64,000 bases of DNA from UBA5078 sp040384465 (GTDB lineage: Bacteria > Pseudomonadota > Gammaproteobacteria > Pseudomonadales > Pseudohongiellaceae): assembly GCA_040384465.1 (NCBI GenBank), contig JAZKJF010000008.1, forward strand, positions 62,001 through 126,000, given 5' to 3'. Under the pieces are notes generated by a model that saw only the letters and a program-made list of their open reading frames with translations, had not been told where the DNA came from and did not search any database. Each line of letters opens with the position of its first letter. Position 1 is the first letter of the stretch. Shown here one piece after another: positions 42,712-51,452 of this stretch. The translations under genes were made by a program, and so were the position numbers.

Positions 42712-43833
42712 TCAAGCGAGTACCGGGTTTTTCTTGTCCGCAGTCAGCTCGGGGCGGCGATTGAGAATTCTGTATTCTTTGGGTGTCGTACCGTGGGTTT
42801 CCTTGAAAGCCTTGTGGAAGGAAGACAAGGAGGTGTAGCCGATATCAATGCCAATGCTGAATATCGAATCATCGGTGTTCAATAACCGCGTTTCCGCTTC
42901 GTGGATTCTGTACTTGTTCAGAAAGTGGCTGAAGTTGTTGAATTTCAGAACCCTGTTGATCACGGATCGCAACTTGTGTTCCTGCACATTCATGCGGTTC
43001 GCCAGCTCTCCAATCGTCAAACCGGCCTGACAATACACCTTCTCTGTCTCCATCAGCTTCAGGAGCTTCTCTTTCAATGCCAGATCCTTGCTGTCGAAAA
43101 CATCTGTGGCCTCAGACACGCTGCGCTGGCGTGAAAACAGGGGCGCTGTCATGCCAAAGCCAATGGTGTTGATACGGAACAGAATGAGATTCAGAGCCAG
43201 GATGACTGGGAAACTGAGGATGCTGCGCAAGTCCTTGATGAATGCCTGGGACGCGGCAATCGATTCATAGCCCATGTCCCACAACACGGAGAACGAAACA
43301 TCAATGGCGACCAGCAGCCAGAAAGTCCCCAGAACGGCCACAAAGGGAACGCGCAAACTGCGGCGCTCCTCGATCAGGTCCTGACGATATTCAAGAACGA
43401 CCAGGCCCAGAGTATGGATGTAGATGCCGATATTGATCAGTTGCGGAACGATGAAGGTGGCGGTATGCAACGGACCGAGTGTGAAGCCCTCAGGATCGAT
43501 TATGTACCAGGCAGCGCCCGTTGCTTTCAAACAAAAATACGCCGCGATCAATACCCAGGCGTACAAAGGAACTGGCTTCTCATGCTGAAAGAGCGCAAAC
43601 GCAAGCAGCCAGATGACACCGGGAATCAAGTAACTCACCCGAGCGAGGAAATACCCCTCCCATGGAGTCAAGTCCGGGGACATCAGGATGAGACAGAAGT
43701 AGGCAAACATGCTGAATGCGAAGACGATGAGCAGCTTGCCGACGTAGGTTTTTCTTTGGAACATGAAGGCTGCAATCGCCAGAAATACAGCTTGGGAAAT
43801 CGAAAGGAATAAGGCAAGCTCTGTCATCAACAT
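42712..43833 (-). CDS. Membrane-anchored AraC-family transcriptional regulator
   Basis: A 373-residue protein with about seven hydrophobic spans in the first 230 residues (ALFLSISQAVFLAIAAFMF, LLIVFAFSMFAYFCLILM, VIWLLAFALF, VLIAAYFCLKATGAAWYI and others), then a cytoplasmic AraC/XylS DNA-binding domain (LTIGELANRMNVQEHKLRSVINRVL ... IHEAETRLLNTDDSIFSIGIDIGYTSLSSFHKAFKETHGTTPKEYR, residues 270-358). Such regulators can sense a signal in or through the membrane. It lies 169 bp upstream of the haem/copper gene on the same strand and divergent from the molybdopterin subunit gene, so it may control either or both. Confidence 0.85.
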   Translation of the reverse strand: MLMTELALFLSISQAVFLAIAAFMFQRKTYVGKLLIVFAFSMFAYFCLILMSPDLTPWEGYFLARVSYLIPGVIWLLAFALFQHEKPVPLYAWVLIAAYFCLKATGAAWYIIDPEGFTLGPLHTATFIVPQLINIGIYIHTLGLVVLEYRQDLIEERRSLRVPFVAVLGTFWLLVAIDVSFSVLWDMGYESIAASQAFIKDLRSILSFPVILALNLILFRINTIGFGMTAPLFSRQRSVSEATDVFDSKDLALKEKLLKLMETEKVYCQAGLTIGELANRMNVQEHKLRSVINRVLKFNNFSHFLNKYRIHEAETRLLNTDDSIFSIGIDIGYTSLSSFHKAFKETHGTTPKEYRILNRRPELTADKKNPVLA

Positions 43834-44066
43834 CTTCCGGTCCTGTTATTTTTATTTCCCGAAATCGTACGCGACGATCTGAAACGCCACTACTATAACG
43901 GCAGTAGCCTCTATCGGACACTGAAATCAACGTGGAATCGACGGAACGTGTCGCGCCCGTACGTTGCTCAATGCAGGGTGGACATCCTCCCCCGGCCCCT
44001 CTATCCTCAGGCTCAAGAACTGCCCGCAATCACCGCAATGCATAAGAACAACACAGGAGACGCAGC
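43834..44066. promoter_or_regulatory. Divergent regulatory region between AraC regulator and molybdopterin subunit
   Basis: No gene in these 233 bp. It holds two short inverted repeats, ATCGT-N5-ACGAT (43864-43878) and CTACT-N8-AGTAG (43890-43907), the latter containing a -10-like TATAAC at 43894-43899 on the plus strand. A clear AGGAGA ribosome-binding site (44055-44060) precedes the ATG at 44067. The operator role is inference. Confidence 0.3.
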
Positions 44067-46505
44067 ATGGCTTACTCCCTGATCGGCAAGGACTACACTC
44101 CCCCTGACCTGCACGCCAAAGTCACCGGCGCAGCAAAATACGCAGAAGATTTCAAAGTGGACGGCATGGTTTATTGTCGCCTCCTCACCAGCCCCATCCC
44201 CCATGCCCGCGTCGTCAGCATCGATACGTCTGAGGCAATGCGCATCCCCGGTGTCATCGGAGTCCTGACCGCCGATGACGTGCCCCGGCTACCCGGTGTG
44301 GAACGGCAGATTCTTACCAATGAACCCGTCTATGTAGGCGAGCCGATACTGGCCGTCGCGGCGGTGGACGAGAAGACGGCCGAGGACGCGATTGCCGCCA
44401 TCATTATCAATTTCGAGCGCCTGCCCTTCTCCGTCGACCCGCTCAGCAGTCTGCAGCCCGATGGCGCTCATGCCCGCATCGGCGGCAATGTGCCCGGCGC
44501 TTCGCTGGTGGAAGGCAGCCTCGACAACGACACGCTGAACCCCGGCGTCAACGCCATGCACTGGACGCGTGAAGAATTTGCCTCCATGGATGCCGGTCAG
44601 TTGCCACAGGGCGAGGCGACCGAGGAATGGGTGATCGGCGATCTCGACGCCGGTTTCGCGCAAGCCACCTATATCCTCGACGAGAGCTTCGTCACGGCGA
44701 GCAACGCGCACCACTCCATGGAGCCGCGCTCGGCGATGTCCTACTGGGAGAACGGCAAGTGTTTCCTCTATGGTTCCAGCCAGAGCCAGAGTTTCCCGGT
44801 GCCGACAATCGCCTCCTATATCGGTATCGCGCCACAGGACCTCGTCTTCATCGCCGAATTCTGCGGCGGCGGCTTCGGTTCCAAGGGCGCGGGTTACCCC
44901 TCGATGGTGATCCCCGCACACTTCGCCAAGAAAATCGGCCAGCCCGTCATGATGCGCATCACCCGCGAGGAAGAATACGGCATCGGCTCGGCTCGCCACG
45001 GCTTTCAGGGCCGTGCGAAGCTCGGTTTTCGCGCCGACGGACGCCTGCTGGCCGCCGATCTTTATATTATTCAGGACAACGGCGGCAATGCCGGGTTCTC
45101 GGATTGGCTGTCGGCCGGTGAAGCCATGTCCCTGGTGTACACGCCTGTGGCCATGCGCTTTCGCGGTATTCCCGTCTTCACCAATACTCCCACCAAAGGG
45201 CCGCAGCGTGGTCCCGGACAGAACCAGCTCGCGGTGGCCATAGAACCCTTGCTGGACAAAGCAGCGCGCGAACTGGGCATCGACCCGCTGGACATCCGCA
45301 TCATCAACGCGCCGGGCAATGATGCTCTGTTTGGCGACACGCAAGGGGCCGTGACCAGCGCTTATCTGCCGGAGGCATTGCGGATCGGAGCAGAAGCCTT
45401 CGGCTGGCAGGAAAAATTCGCCCGCAATGGCCAGCGCGTGGACAATAAACTGATCGGGGTCGGCATCGGTCAGGCTTACCATTCCGCAGGCGCCAATGGC
45501 TTCGATGGCCTTGTGCGTATCACGCCGGACGGCGTGCTGCACATCCACACCGGCGTGGGCAATCTGGGCACCTATTCCTATGCCACCACCTCCCGCGTCG
45601 CCGCCGAGGTGTTGAAGTGCCGCTGGGAAAATTGCGTGGTGGAGCGTGGAGACAGCCGCCATCATCTGCCGTGGAACCTCGGCCAGTTCGGCAGCAACAC
45701 CTCATTCACCATGACACGCACCAACTATGTAGCAGCGATGGATGCACTGGACAAGCTGCTGCGCATTGCCGCACTGGACTTGGGCGGCACGCCAGAGGAT
45801 TTCGAGATTGGTGACGAGCGCGTCTTCCTGCGCGCAGACCCCACCCGCTCCATGAGCTATGCCGAAGCGGCGCAGCGGGCTATCGCCCTGGGCGGCGAGT
45901 TCAGCGGTCAAATCGCCCCCGAAGGCATTAACGCCATGACCACCGCTTCAGTCGCAGGCCTCGCCGGAACCGGGCTGATCGGTGTGGCAAAGGACACCAT
46001 TCCGCGTCAGGGCGCTGTGGCAGGACTCGCCGCCGGTTTCGTGCAGATCGCTCTGGACCCGGACACTGGCAAGTACGACATTCTCGACTACATGGGCGTA
46101 GCCGACTGCGGCACCATCCTGCATCCGCAAGGACTGGGCGCGCAGATGAAGAGCGCCGCAATCATGGGTTTCGGACTGGCCGGTTTTGAACGCCACACCT
46201 ATGATCCGCAGAATGGGCTGCCCGCCAATGTCTGGCTCCACCAGGCCAAACCGCCTTCATATCTCGATGTGAAAACCACGATGAGCTGGGCCGCTGTAGA
46301 AATTCCAGATCCGCAAAATCCAGTCGGCGCCAAAGGTGTCGGGGAGCCCATTCAAGGCTGTGCAGCGGCTGCGTTGGTGTGTGCCATTTCCAACGCCATG
46401 GGGGGACATCTGTTCAACCGAGTGCCGGTGACGACGGATATGATCATCAATGTGGCGAAGGGAGATGTGGCGGCAACAAGGACCTTGAAGACGAATACAG
46501 CGTGA
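44067..46505 (+). CDS. Xanthine dehydrogenase-family molybdopterin-binding large subunit (orphan)
   Basis: An 812-residue large subunit of the molybdenum hydroxylase family (aldehyde oxidase/xanthine dehydrogenase). It starts at an ATG with a strong AGGAGA site. The N-terminal a/b hammerhead domain (LIGKDYTPPDLHAKVTGAAKYAEDFKVDGMVYCRLL) is followed by the Mo-cofactor domain: FCGGGFGSKG (near 267), RGPGQNQ (near 381) and the catalytic Glu760 in GAKGVGEPIQG. The usual 2Fe-2S and FAD subunits are not adjacent on either side. Base composition looks more GC-rich than in neighbours, which hints at transfer. Substrate unknown; aromatic or N-heterocyclic compounds are common in the family. Confidence 0.88.
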   Translation: MAYSLIGKDYTPPDLHAKVTGAAKYAEDFKVDGMVYCRLLTSPIPHARVVSIDTSEAMRIPGVIGVLTADDVPRLPGVERQILTNEPVYVGEPILAVAAVDEKTAEDAIAAIIINFERLPFSVDPLSSLQPDGAHARIGGNVPGASLVEGSLDNDTLNPGVNAMHWTREEFASMDAGQLPQGEATEEWVIGDLDAGFAQATYILDESFVTASNAHHSMEPRSAMSYWENGKCFLYGSSQSQSFPVPTIASYIGIAPQDLVFIAEFCGGGFGSKGAGYPSMVIPAHFAKKIGQPVMMRITREEEYGIGSARHGFQGRAKLGFRADGRLLAADLYIIQDNGGNAGFSDWLSAGEAMSLVYTPVAMRFRGIPVFTNTPTKGPQRGPGQNQLAVAIEPLLDKAARELGIDPLDIRIINAPGNDALFGDTQGAVTSAYLPEALRIGAEAFGWQEKFARNGQRVDNKLIGVGIGQAYHSAGANGFDGLVRITPDGVLHIHTGVGNLGTYSYATTSRVAAEVLKCRWENCVVERGDSRHHLPWNLGQFGSNTSFTMTRTNYVAAMDALDKLLRIAALDLGGTPEDFEIGDERVFLRADPTRSMSYAEAAQRAIALGGEFSGQIAPEGINAMTTASVAGLAGTGLIGVAKDTIPRQGAVAGLAAGFVQIALDPDTGKYDILDYMGVADCGTILHPQGLGAQMKSAAIMGFGLAGFERHTYDPQNGLPANVWLHQAKPPSYLDVKTTMSWAAVEIPDPQNPVGAKGVGEPIQGCAAAALVCAISNAMGGHLFNRVPVTTDMIINVAKGDVAATRTLKTNTA

Positions 46506-46587
46506 GCCTTTGCAGACAAGGCACAGGGAAGTGCCTGAAAGCTGACTGACTTCTTCCATGAAATCAGCTCGGCTCTGGTGTCATTCT

Positions 46588-49293
46588 CTACTTCAAACTC
46601 TTCACCACCACCTCGTACACATCCTTCGACAGCGTCGTATCCGCTGCAATGCGTTCAAGCTGCGCACGCATCAGCGCCTGCCGTGTGGCGTCGTACTTTT
46701 TCCAGCGTGTCAGCGGTGTCACCAGGCGCGACGCGATCTGCGGATTGAGCTGGTTCAGCTGCAGAATGCGATCCGCCAGGAACTCGTAACCGGCACCTGA
46801 TATGTCATGAAAATGCAGCGCGTTCTGGCCGCAGAAAGCACCGATGAGTGCACGTACCTTGTTCGGATTCTTGATGTCGAACGCAGGGTGTTGCATCAGC
46901 GTCTTCACACGCGCCAGCGTTCCCGGCAGCACGGAAGTCGCCTGCACGCTGAACCACTGATCGACTACCAGTGCTTCGTGCTGCCACTTCTGGTAGAAGT
47001 CGGCCAACGCATTAGCGCTCAGTTCGGCGGCGCCTTTTATCTCGCTGTTGACCATCAGGCGCAAGGCTGCAGCGACGTCAGTCATATTGTCGGCCGTGCT
47101 GTATTGATACTGGCAGACCTTCAACCAGCGCACATCGTTCGTGCGCATCAGGTACGCTACGCAGGTGTTCTTCAACGCACGGCGAGCGATACCGGCGGCA
47201 TCGGCACGATAGGGTTCGTAGTCGGCATTCAATTCATAGAGCGCGAAGAAACTGTCTTTCAGAGTGAGTCCGATTTCATTGGCGACAAATTCGCGCACAG
47301 CGTGGATGCCTGCGATGTCGATCTCGGCAGCGAGTTCGCTCAGATAGGCTTCCGCTGGCAGCGTCAGCAACTGCGCGACCATTTCCTTGTCTTGAGTCGT
47401 CCCATTGCGGCAGTGCTCGATGCAGGTCCGCAGAATACTGGCGAATGCACTGATCACGCGCTGATCGAGAACCAGCGCCCTGCCCGCCTGATAGTCACGC
47501 AGCAGTTCTTCCATCACCTCGACACCAAGCTGCTGCGCGGCGTTCCAGCGATTGAAGCCATCGATGTCGTAAGTCATCAGGAACAGCAAGTCATCGCGTG
47601 CATAGTCGAAGGCCAGCTTAACCGGCGCGGAGAAACCACGCAGCAACGATGGCACGGGTTTGCTGTCAATGCCGGTGAACACGAAGTCTTGCACGGGCGC
47701 AGTGACATTCAACACACGTTCTGTCGCTGCACTGCCCTGTTCTCCTGCAAGTTGCACTGCCAGCTCGTTGCCATCACGATCAAGAAGCCCCATGCGCAGC
47801 GGAATATGGAACGGCAATTTCACTGGTTGCTCCGGCGTGGGCGGGCAAGTTTGTTCGACCGTCAGCGTATAGATGCGAGCCGCCGCATCGTATTGATCAC
47901 GAATATGCAGTTGCGGTGTACCCGCCTGGGAATACCAGCGCCGGAACAGTGTCAAGTCGACACCACTGGCGTCCTCCATCGCCTTCACGAAATCCTCTGT
48001 CGTCACCGCCTGACCATCATGCCGTTCAAAGTACAGATCGCTGCCTTTGCGGAAACTCTCGTCACCGAGTAATTCCTTGATCATACGCACGACTTCCGCG
48101 CCCTTCTCGTAGATGGTGAGCGTGTAGAAGTTGGAGATTTCCATGTAGGAATCCGGCCGCACCGAGTGCGCCATCGGTCCGGCATCTTCGGCGAACTGGG
48201 TGGTGCGCAGGAAGCTGACATCATCGATGCGCTTGACGGTACGCGAGCCCATGTCGGCGGAGAATTCTGCGTCGCGGAACACGGTGAAACCTTCTTTCAA
48301 ACTCAATTGAAACCAATCGCGACAGGTTACGCGGTTGCCCGACCAATTGTGAAAATATTCGTGCGCCACCACCGCTTCGACGCGCTGGAATGCGACGTCG
48401 GTGGTGGTGGCAGGATTGGCGAGCACACAGGAGGTATTGAAGATATTCAGTCCCTTGTTTTCCATCGCGCCCATGTTGAAGTCATCGACGGCGACGATCA
48501 TGAAGATGTCCAGATCGTATTCACGGCCGAACACTTTTTCGTCCCAGACCATGGAATTTTTCAGCGACAACATGCCGTGCGCGCACTTGTCGAGATCCTT
48601 GCTCTCCACAAAAATGCGCAGCGTAATGGTGCGGCCAGAACAGGTGACGAAGGTGTCCTCGACATACTCCAGATCACCGGCCACCAGCGCAAAGAGATAG
48701 CAGGGTTTGCGGAACGGGTCCTGCCATTTCACCCAGTGACGCCCATCAGCTTCCGTGCCACTGTCGATGGCATTGCCGTTGGAGAGCAGCACAGGGTAGC
48801 GCGACTTTTCTGCAACCACGGTGGTGGTGAAACGCGACATCACATCGGGGCGATCCAGATAGTAGGTTATCTTGCGGAAGCCCTCGGCTTCGCATTGCGT
48901 GCAGAACATTTTCTTGGATTTGTACAAGCCTTCCAGGCTGGTGTTCTCCTGCGGCTTGATGCGGGTCTGGCATTCCAGAATGAAGCGCGCACCGTTCTCA
49001 TCTACCGCCTTGGGCAGCGCGTGAATCGTCAACGTCTCTTCATCGATTCGATATTCGTCTGGCTGCAGCTCGCGGCCATCGATGAGCACACGCCCCAGCA
49101 CCATGTCCTGCCCGTCCAGCACCAGCGGCACGCTGCTGTGTTCGGCGAATACCGGATTGCGGCGCATCTCCAGACGCGAACTCACCAGGGTGAAGTCTTC
49201 GCCTAGTTCGAAGCGCAGATCGGTTTCGTCGATCAGGAAGGCCGGGGCTTGATAGTCTTTCAGGTAGATGGTTTTGGGTTGGGCGTTTTTCAT
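46588..49293 (-). CDS. pepN: Aminopeptidase N
   Basis: Zinc M1-family aminopeptidase with broad specificity, cytoplasmic in gammaproteobacteria. The 901 residues have the GAMENKGLNIFN substrate loop (near 270), the zinc motif HEYFHNWSGNRVT with the following NEG-like glutamate in LKEGFTVFRDAEFSADM (near 305-335), and the C-terminal helical domain typical of E. coli PepN (HFHDISGAGYEFLADRILQLN). Length close to E. coli PepN (870). Convergent with the molybdopterin subunit gene; 82 bp lie between the two. Confidence 0.97.
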   Translation of the reverse strand: MKNAQPKTIYLKDYQAPAFLIDETDLRFELGEDFTLVSSRLEMRRNPVFAEHSSVPLVLDGQDMVLGRVLIDGRELQPDEYRIDEETLTIHALPKAVDENGARFILECQTRIKPQENTSLEGLYKSKKMFCTQCEAEGFRKITYYLDRPDVMSRFTTTVVAEKSRYPVLLSNGNAIDSGTEADGRHWVKWQDPFRKPCYLFALVAGDLEYVEDTFVTCSGRTITLRIFVESKDLDKCAHGMLSLKNSMVWDEKVFGREYDLDIFMIVAVDDFNMGAMENKGLNIFNTSCVLANPATTTDVAFQRVEAVVAHEYFHNWSGNRVTCRDWFQLSLKEGFTVFRDAEFSADMGSRTVKRIDDVSFLRTTQFAEDAGPMAHSVRPDSYMEISNFYTLTIYEKGAEVVRMIKELLGDESFRKGSDLYFERHDGQAVTTEDFVKAMEDASGVDLTLFRRWYSQAGTPQLHIRDQYDAAARIYTLTVEQTCPPTPEQPVKLPFHIPLRMGLLDRDGNELAVQLAGEQGSAATERVLNVTAPVQDFVFTGIDSKPVPSLLRGFSAPVKLAFDYARDDLLFLMTYDIDGFNRWNAAQQLGVEVMEELLRDYQAGRALVLDQRVISAFASILRTCIEHCRNGTTQDKEMVAQLLTLPAEAYLSELAAEIDIAGIHAVREFVANEIGLTLKDSFFALYELNADYEPYRADAAGIARRALKNTCVAYLMRTNDVRWLKVCQYQYSTADNMTDVAAALRLMVNSEIKGAAELSANALADFYQKWQHEALVVDQWFSVQATSVLPGTLARVKTLMQHPAFDIKNPNKVRALIGAFCGQNALHFHDISGAGYEFLADRILQLNQLNPQIASRLVTPLTRWKKYDATRQALMRAQLERIAADTTLSKDVYEVVVKSLK

Positions 49294-49340
49294 GATAGTC
49301 TTCGCTTTGGTCGCCTGCAGGCAGGCTCATACAGGATTTT

Positions 49341-50168
49341 TTAGTTGAATAGTTCTAGGTTGTAGCCAGCGTAGCGGCGCATGTTGATTACGCCGGTATC
49401 GAAAATCAGGTACTGCCCCTTGATCCCTTGCAGAGTTCCTTCGACCAGAGGATCGCTGTCGAAATTGAAGGAATTGATCTTCTCGGGGTAGGCAAGAATC
49501 GGGTATTCGATCAGCACCGGATCAATGCCGGTCAGCTCGCTGATGGCATGAAAACCGAAGCGCTGTTTCAGCTCGTCGATGTCCACGCGGCAGGCTTCGC
49601 GCAGGCGGGCGCTCTCGGCATGCAGGTCGGTCAGGTGGTCACCGCCCTTGAGCATGTCGCGCCAGTTGGTCTTGTCATCCACGTGTTGTTTGAACAGCAT
49701 CTCCAGCGTGCCCGACTGCAGACGAGTGCGCACGCGCATGATGGCCAGCGCCTGCACGGCGCCCTGATCGATCCAGCGCGTGGGAACCTGCGTGGCGCGC
49801 GTGATGCCGACCTTCACGCCAGAGGAGTTGGCGAGATAGACAATATGGTCCTGCATGCAGAACTGCTCGCCCCACTCCGGCTCGCGGCAGGTGCCCTGCT
49901 CGAAATGACACTTCTCGGGATGAATGATGCAGGAATCGCACTGCGCGAGTTTCATGAAACAGGGATAACAATAACCCTGATTGAAACTCTTGGCAGTGTT
50001 ACGGCCACAGTGCACGCAGTTGATCTGACCGCTGAATTGCAGGCGCACATAGGTGCCGAGCAGAGGGTTGAGCGGTACCTGTGTGTCACCCAGCGGCAGG
50101 CTGTAGTTGACTGGAGCACTCAGGCGAGTCGTCATCTTGCGGGCAATGCCGCGGGCTGCAGAATTCAC
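49341..50168 (-). CDS. DUF2797 domain-containing protein
   Basis: A 275-residue protein with a cysteine-rich zinc-ribbon-like part (INCVHCGRNTAKSFNQGYCYPCFMKLAQCDSCIIHPEKCHFEQGTC, residues 54-100) followed by a GIY-YIG-like segment (DHIVYLANSSGVKVGITRATQVPTRWIDQGA). This is the DUF2797 family, seen widely in gammaproteobacteria next to yeaC/DUF1315; function is not established, though the fold suggests nucleic-acid contact. The start could be Met12 (MTTRLSAPVNYSLPLG). It sits 18 bp after the DUF1315 gene and 47 bp before pepN. Confidence 0.83.
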   Translation of the reverse strand: MNSAARGIARKMTTRLSAPVNYSLPLGDTQVPLNPLLGTYVRLQFSGQINCVHCGRNTAKSFNQGYCYPCFMKLAQCDSCIIHPEKCHFEQGTCREPEWGEQFCMQDHIVYLANSSGVKVGITRATQVPTRWIDQGAVQALAIMRVRTRLQSGTLEMLFKQHVDDKTNWRDMLKGGDHLTDLHAESARLREACRVDIDELKQRFGFHAISELTGIDPVLIEYPILAYPEKINSFNFDSDPLVEGTLQGIKGQYLIFDTGVINMRRYAGYNLELFN

Positions 50169-50186
50169 GTTGTCGTCCTTGCCTCG

Positions 50187-50537
50187 TTAGTGCAAATGAT
50201 CTCGGGTGGTGGCGATCAGAGATGAATCGCGAGCAGGCTCGCTCCCACAGGACGAGTGGTGATCATCGTCCCGCGCAGGATCGGGCGCATCACACGCCGA
50301 TTTCTTCAGCCCGCTGGTGTCGATGAAACCGATGCGCTGATCTTCACTGAGATGGCGAGCCTCGTAAGCGATGATCGCCTGCAGGCTGTGTTCGAGCTGC
50401 TCCGGCGTCAGTCTGTCGCCATTGGCCCAGCGGCCGATCTCGACGGCAGTCTTCAGATTTTCGTGGATCTCTGGCGTGATGCTGTCGATCAGCGCCTGCA
50501 GGGAGTCAAACTGCTGTGACTCAAATTTATCGAACAT
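50187..50537 (-). CDS. DUF1315 (YeaC-like) protein with REP-derived C-terminus
   Basis: A 116-residue protein. The first 80 residues match the YeaC/DUF1315 pattern (LQALIDSITPEIHENLKTAVEIGRWANGDRLTPEQLEHSLQAIIAYEARHL). The tail after about residue 84 (DPARDDDHHSSCGSEPARDSSLIATTRDHLH) is unlike the family; residues 96-105 are encoded by the second copy of the REP-like element. The insertion has therefore probably replaced the native end of the gene. Function unknown; it lies upstream of the DUF2797 gene, a conserved pairing. Confidence 0.8.
   Translation of the reverse strand: MFDKFESQQFDSLQALIDSITPEIHENLKTAVEIGRWANGDRLTPEQLEHSLQAIIAYEARHLSEDQRIGFIDTSGLKKSACDAPDPARDDDHHSSCGSEPARDSSLIATTRDHLH
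50224..50251 (-). repeat. REP-like element, copy 2 (inside the DUF1315 gene)
   Basis: Exact inverse match over 28 bases to 36558-36585. It holds the small palindrome GCGAGC-AG-GCTCGC (50229-50242) but lacks the long outer hairpin arm present in copy 1. It is read in frame as part of the DUF1315 C-terminus. Confidence 0.75.
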
Positions 50538-50567
50538 AGGAGCTGTTCCTGGGGGATCAAAAAGACA

Positions 50568-51452
50568 CTATTTAAAACGTCGCCATGACGCGGTCAACAG
50601 GCCTGCCATCATACCAGCGATCAAGCCTCCTGCGTGCGCGGCTGAGGCTATCCAACCGGAAGCAAAGACTTCCATCAGTACCAGTGCGACCAGCATGAAA
50701 CCGATCATCGCCGGGGGCAATCGCAGCCTTCCCCACGGAATCATTGTCTGCCACATCCAGATATAGCCGAGCAAGCCGTAGACCACACCAGACAGCCCCC
50801 CAAAATTGGGCGACATCTCCCACAGGTATTGCGTGGTATTGGAGACAAAGGCGACGAAAAGCACCACGATAAAATACAACAAGCTCGACTGCTGCCCCTC
50901 AATCATGCGCCCGAAATACCAGAGCCACAGGGTATCGAAGATCAGATGGACAGCGCCAAAGTGCAGCAGTGCCGGACTCAAAGTCCGCAAGAGGTCGGTG
51001 GGTCCAGAGATGTCACCAAGGATGGACAGCAAAGTCGCCAGCCCAGCGTTGGGACCAGGGTTCAACGTGGGATAGAAGAGACTGTCCACGGGCTCCAGAT
51101 TGGTGCCTAATTGACTGATGGCGGCAACGAGCAATGCGGCAGCGATCAGAATAATGGTCACTGGCGCAGTCCGTATAGCCAGCAGAAGATTGCCGACATA
51201 TTCCCCTACCGGAAAATAACCTGTCAGGCCTCCCGCTTTAGTCACCGTAGCCTCGGGAATCGCCCCCTGCGCGCGAAGTTGCTGCAGATGTTCAACCAGC
51301 GCAGCCGCATGTACCGCCTCCTGCTCACTGGCGACCCAGATCACCTGCTGGCCACTCTCTTCGTTGATGCGGCAACGGATTCCCTGCTGCGCCAAGGCCG
51401 CCAGCACAGGTCGTAAATCCGTACCGACATCCACGACGGCCGCTCTAATCAT
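50568..51452 (-). CDS. Rhomboid-family intramembrane serine protease (GlpG-like)
   Basis: Start chosen at 51452 (MIRAAVVDVGTDLRPVLAALAQQGIRC), which overlaps the end of nadK by 8 bp and gives 294 residues; the open frame continues 36 codons into nadK but reads like a shadow of it. The N-terminal 90 residues resemble the cytosolic domain of GlpG; about six membrane spans follow. The catalytic Ser is in GLSGVVYGLLGY (near 218) and His in AHAGGLIAGMMAGLL (near 272). Cleaves membrane proteins within the bilayer; substrate unknown. Confidence 0.88.
   Translation of the reverse strand: MIRAAVVDVGTDLRPVLAALAQQGIRCRINEESGQQVIWVASEQEAVHAAALVEHLQQLRAQGAIPEATVTKAGGLTGYFPVGEYVGNLLLAIRTAPVTIILIAAALLVAAISQLGTNLEPVDSLFYPTLNPGPNAGLATLLSILGDISGPTDLLRTLSPALLHFGAVHLIFDTLWLWYFGRMIEGQQSSLLYFIVVLFVAFVSNTTQYLWEMSPNFGGLSGVVYGLLGYIWMWQTMIPWGRLRLPPAMIGFMLVALVLMEVFASGWIASAAHAGGLIAGMMAGLLTASWRRFK

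Noticed and set aside
49300..49336. Sequence with CCTGCAGG and a partial resemblance to the REP element between pepN and the DUF2797 gene
   Set aside because: Only short stretches match and the long palindrome is missing, so I cannot call it a third copy.
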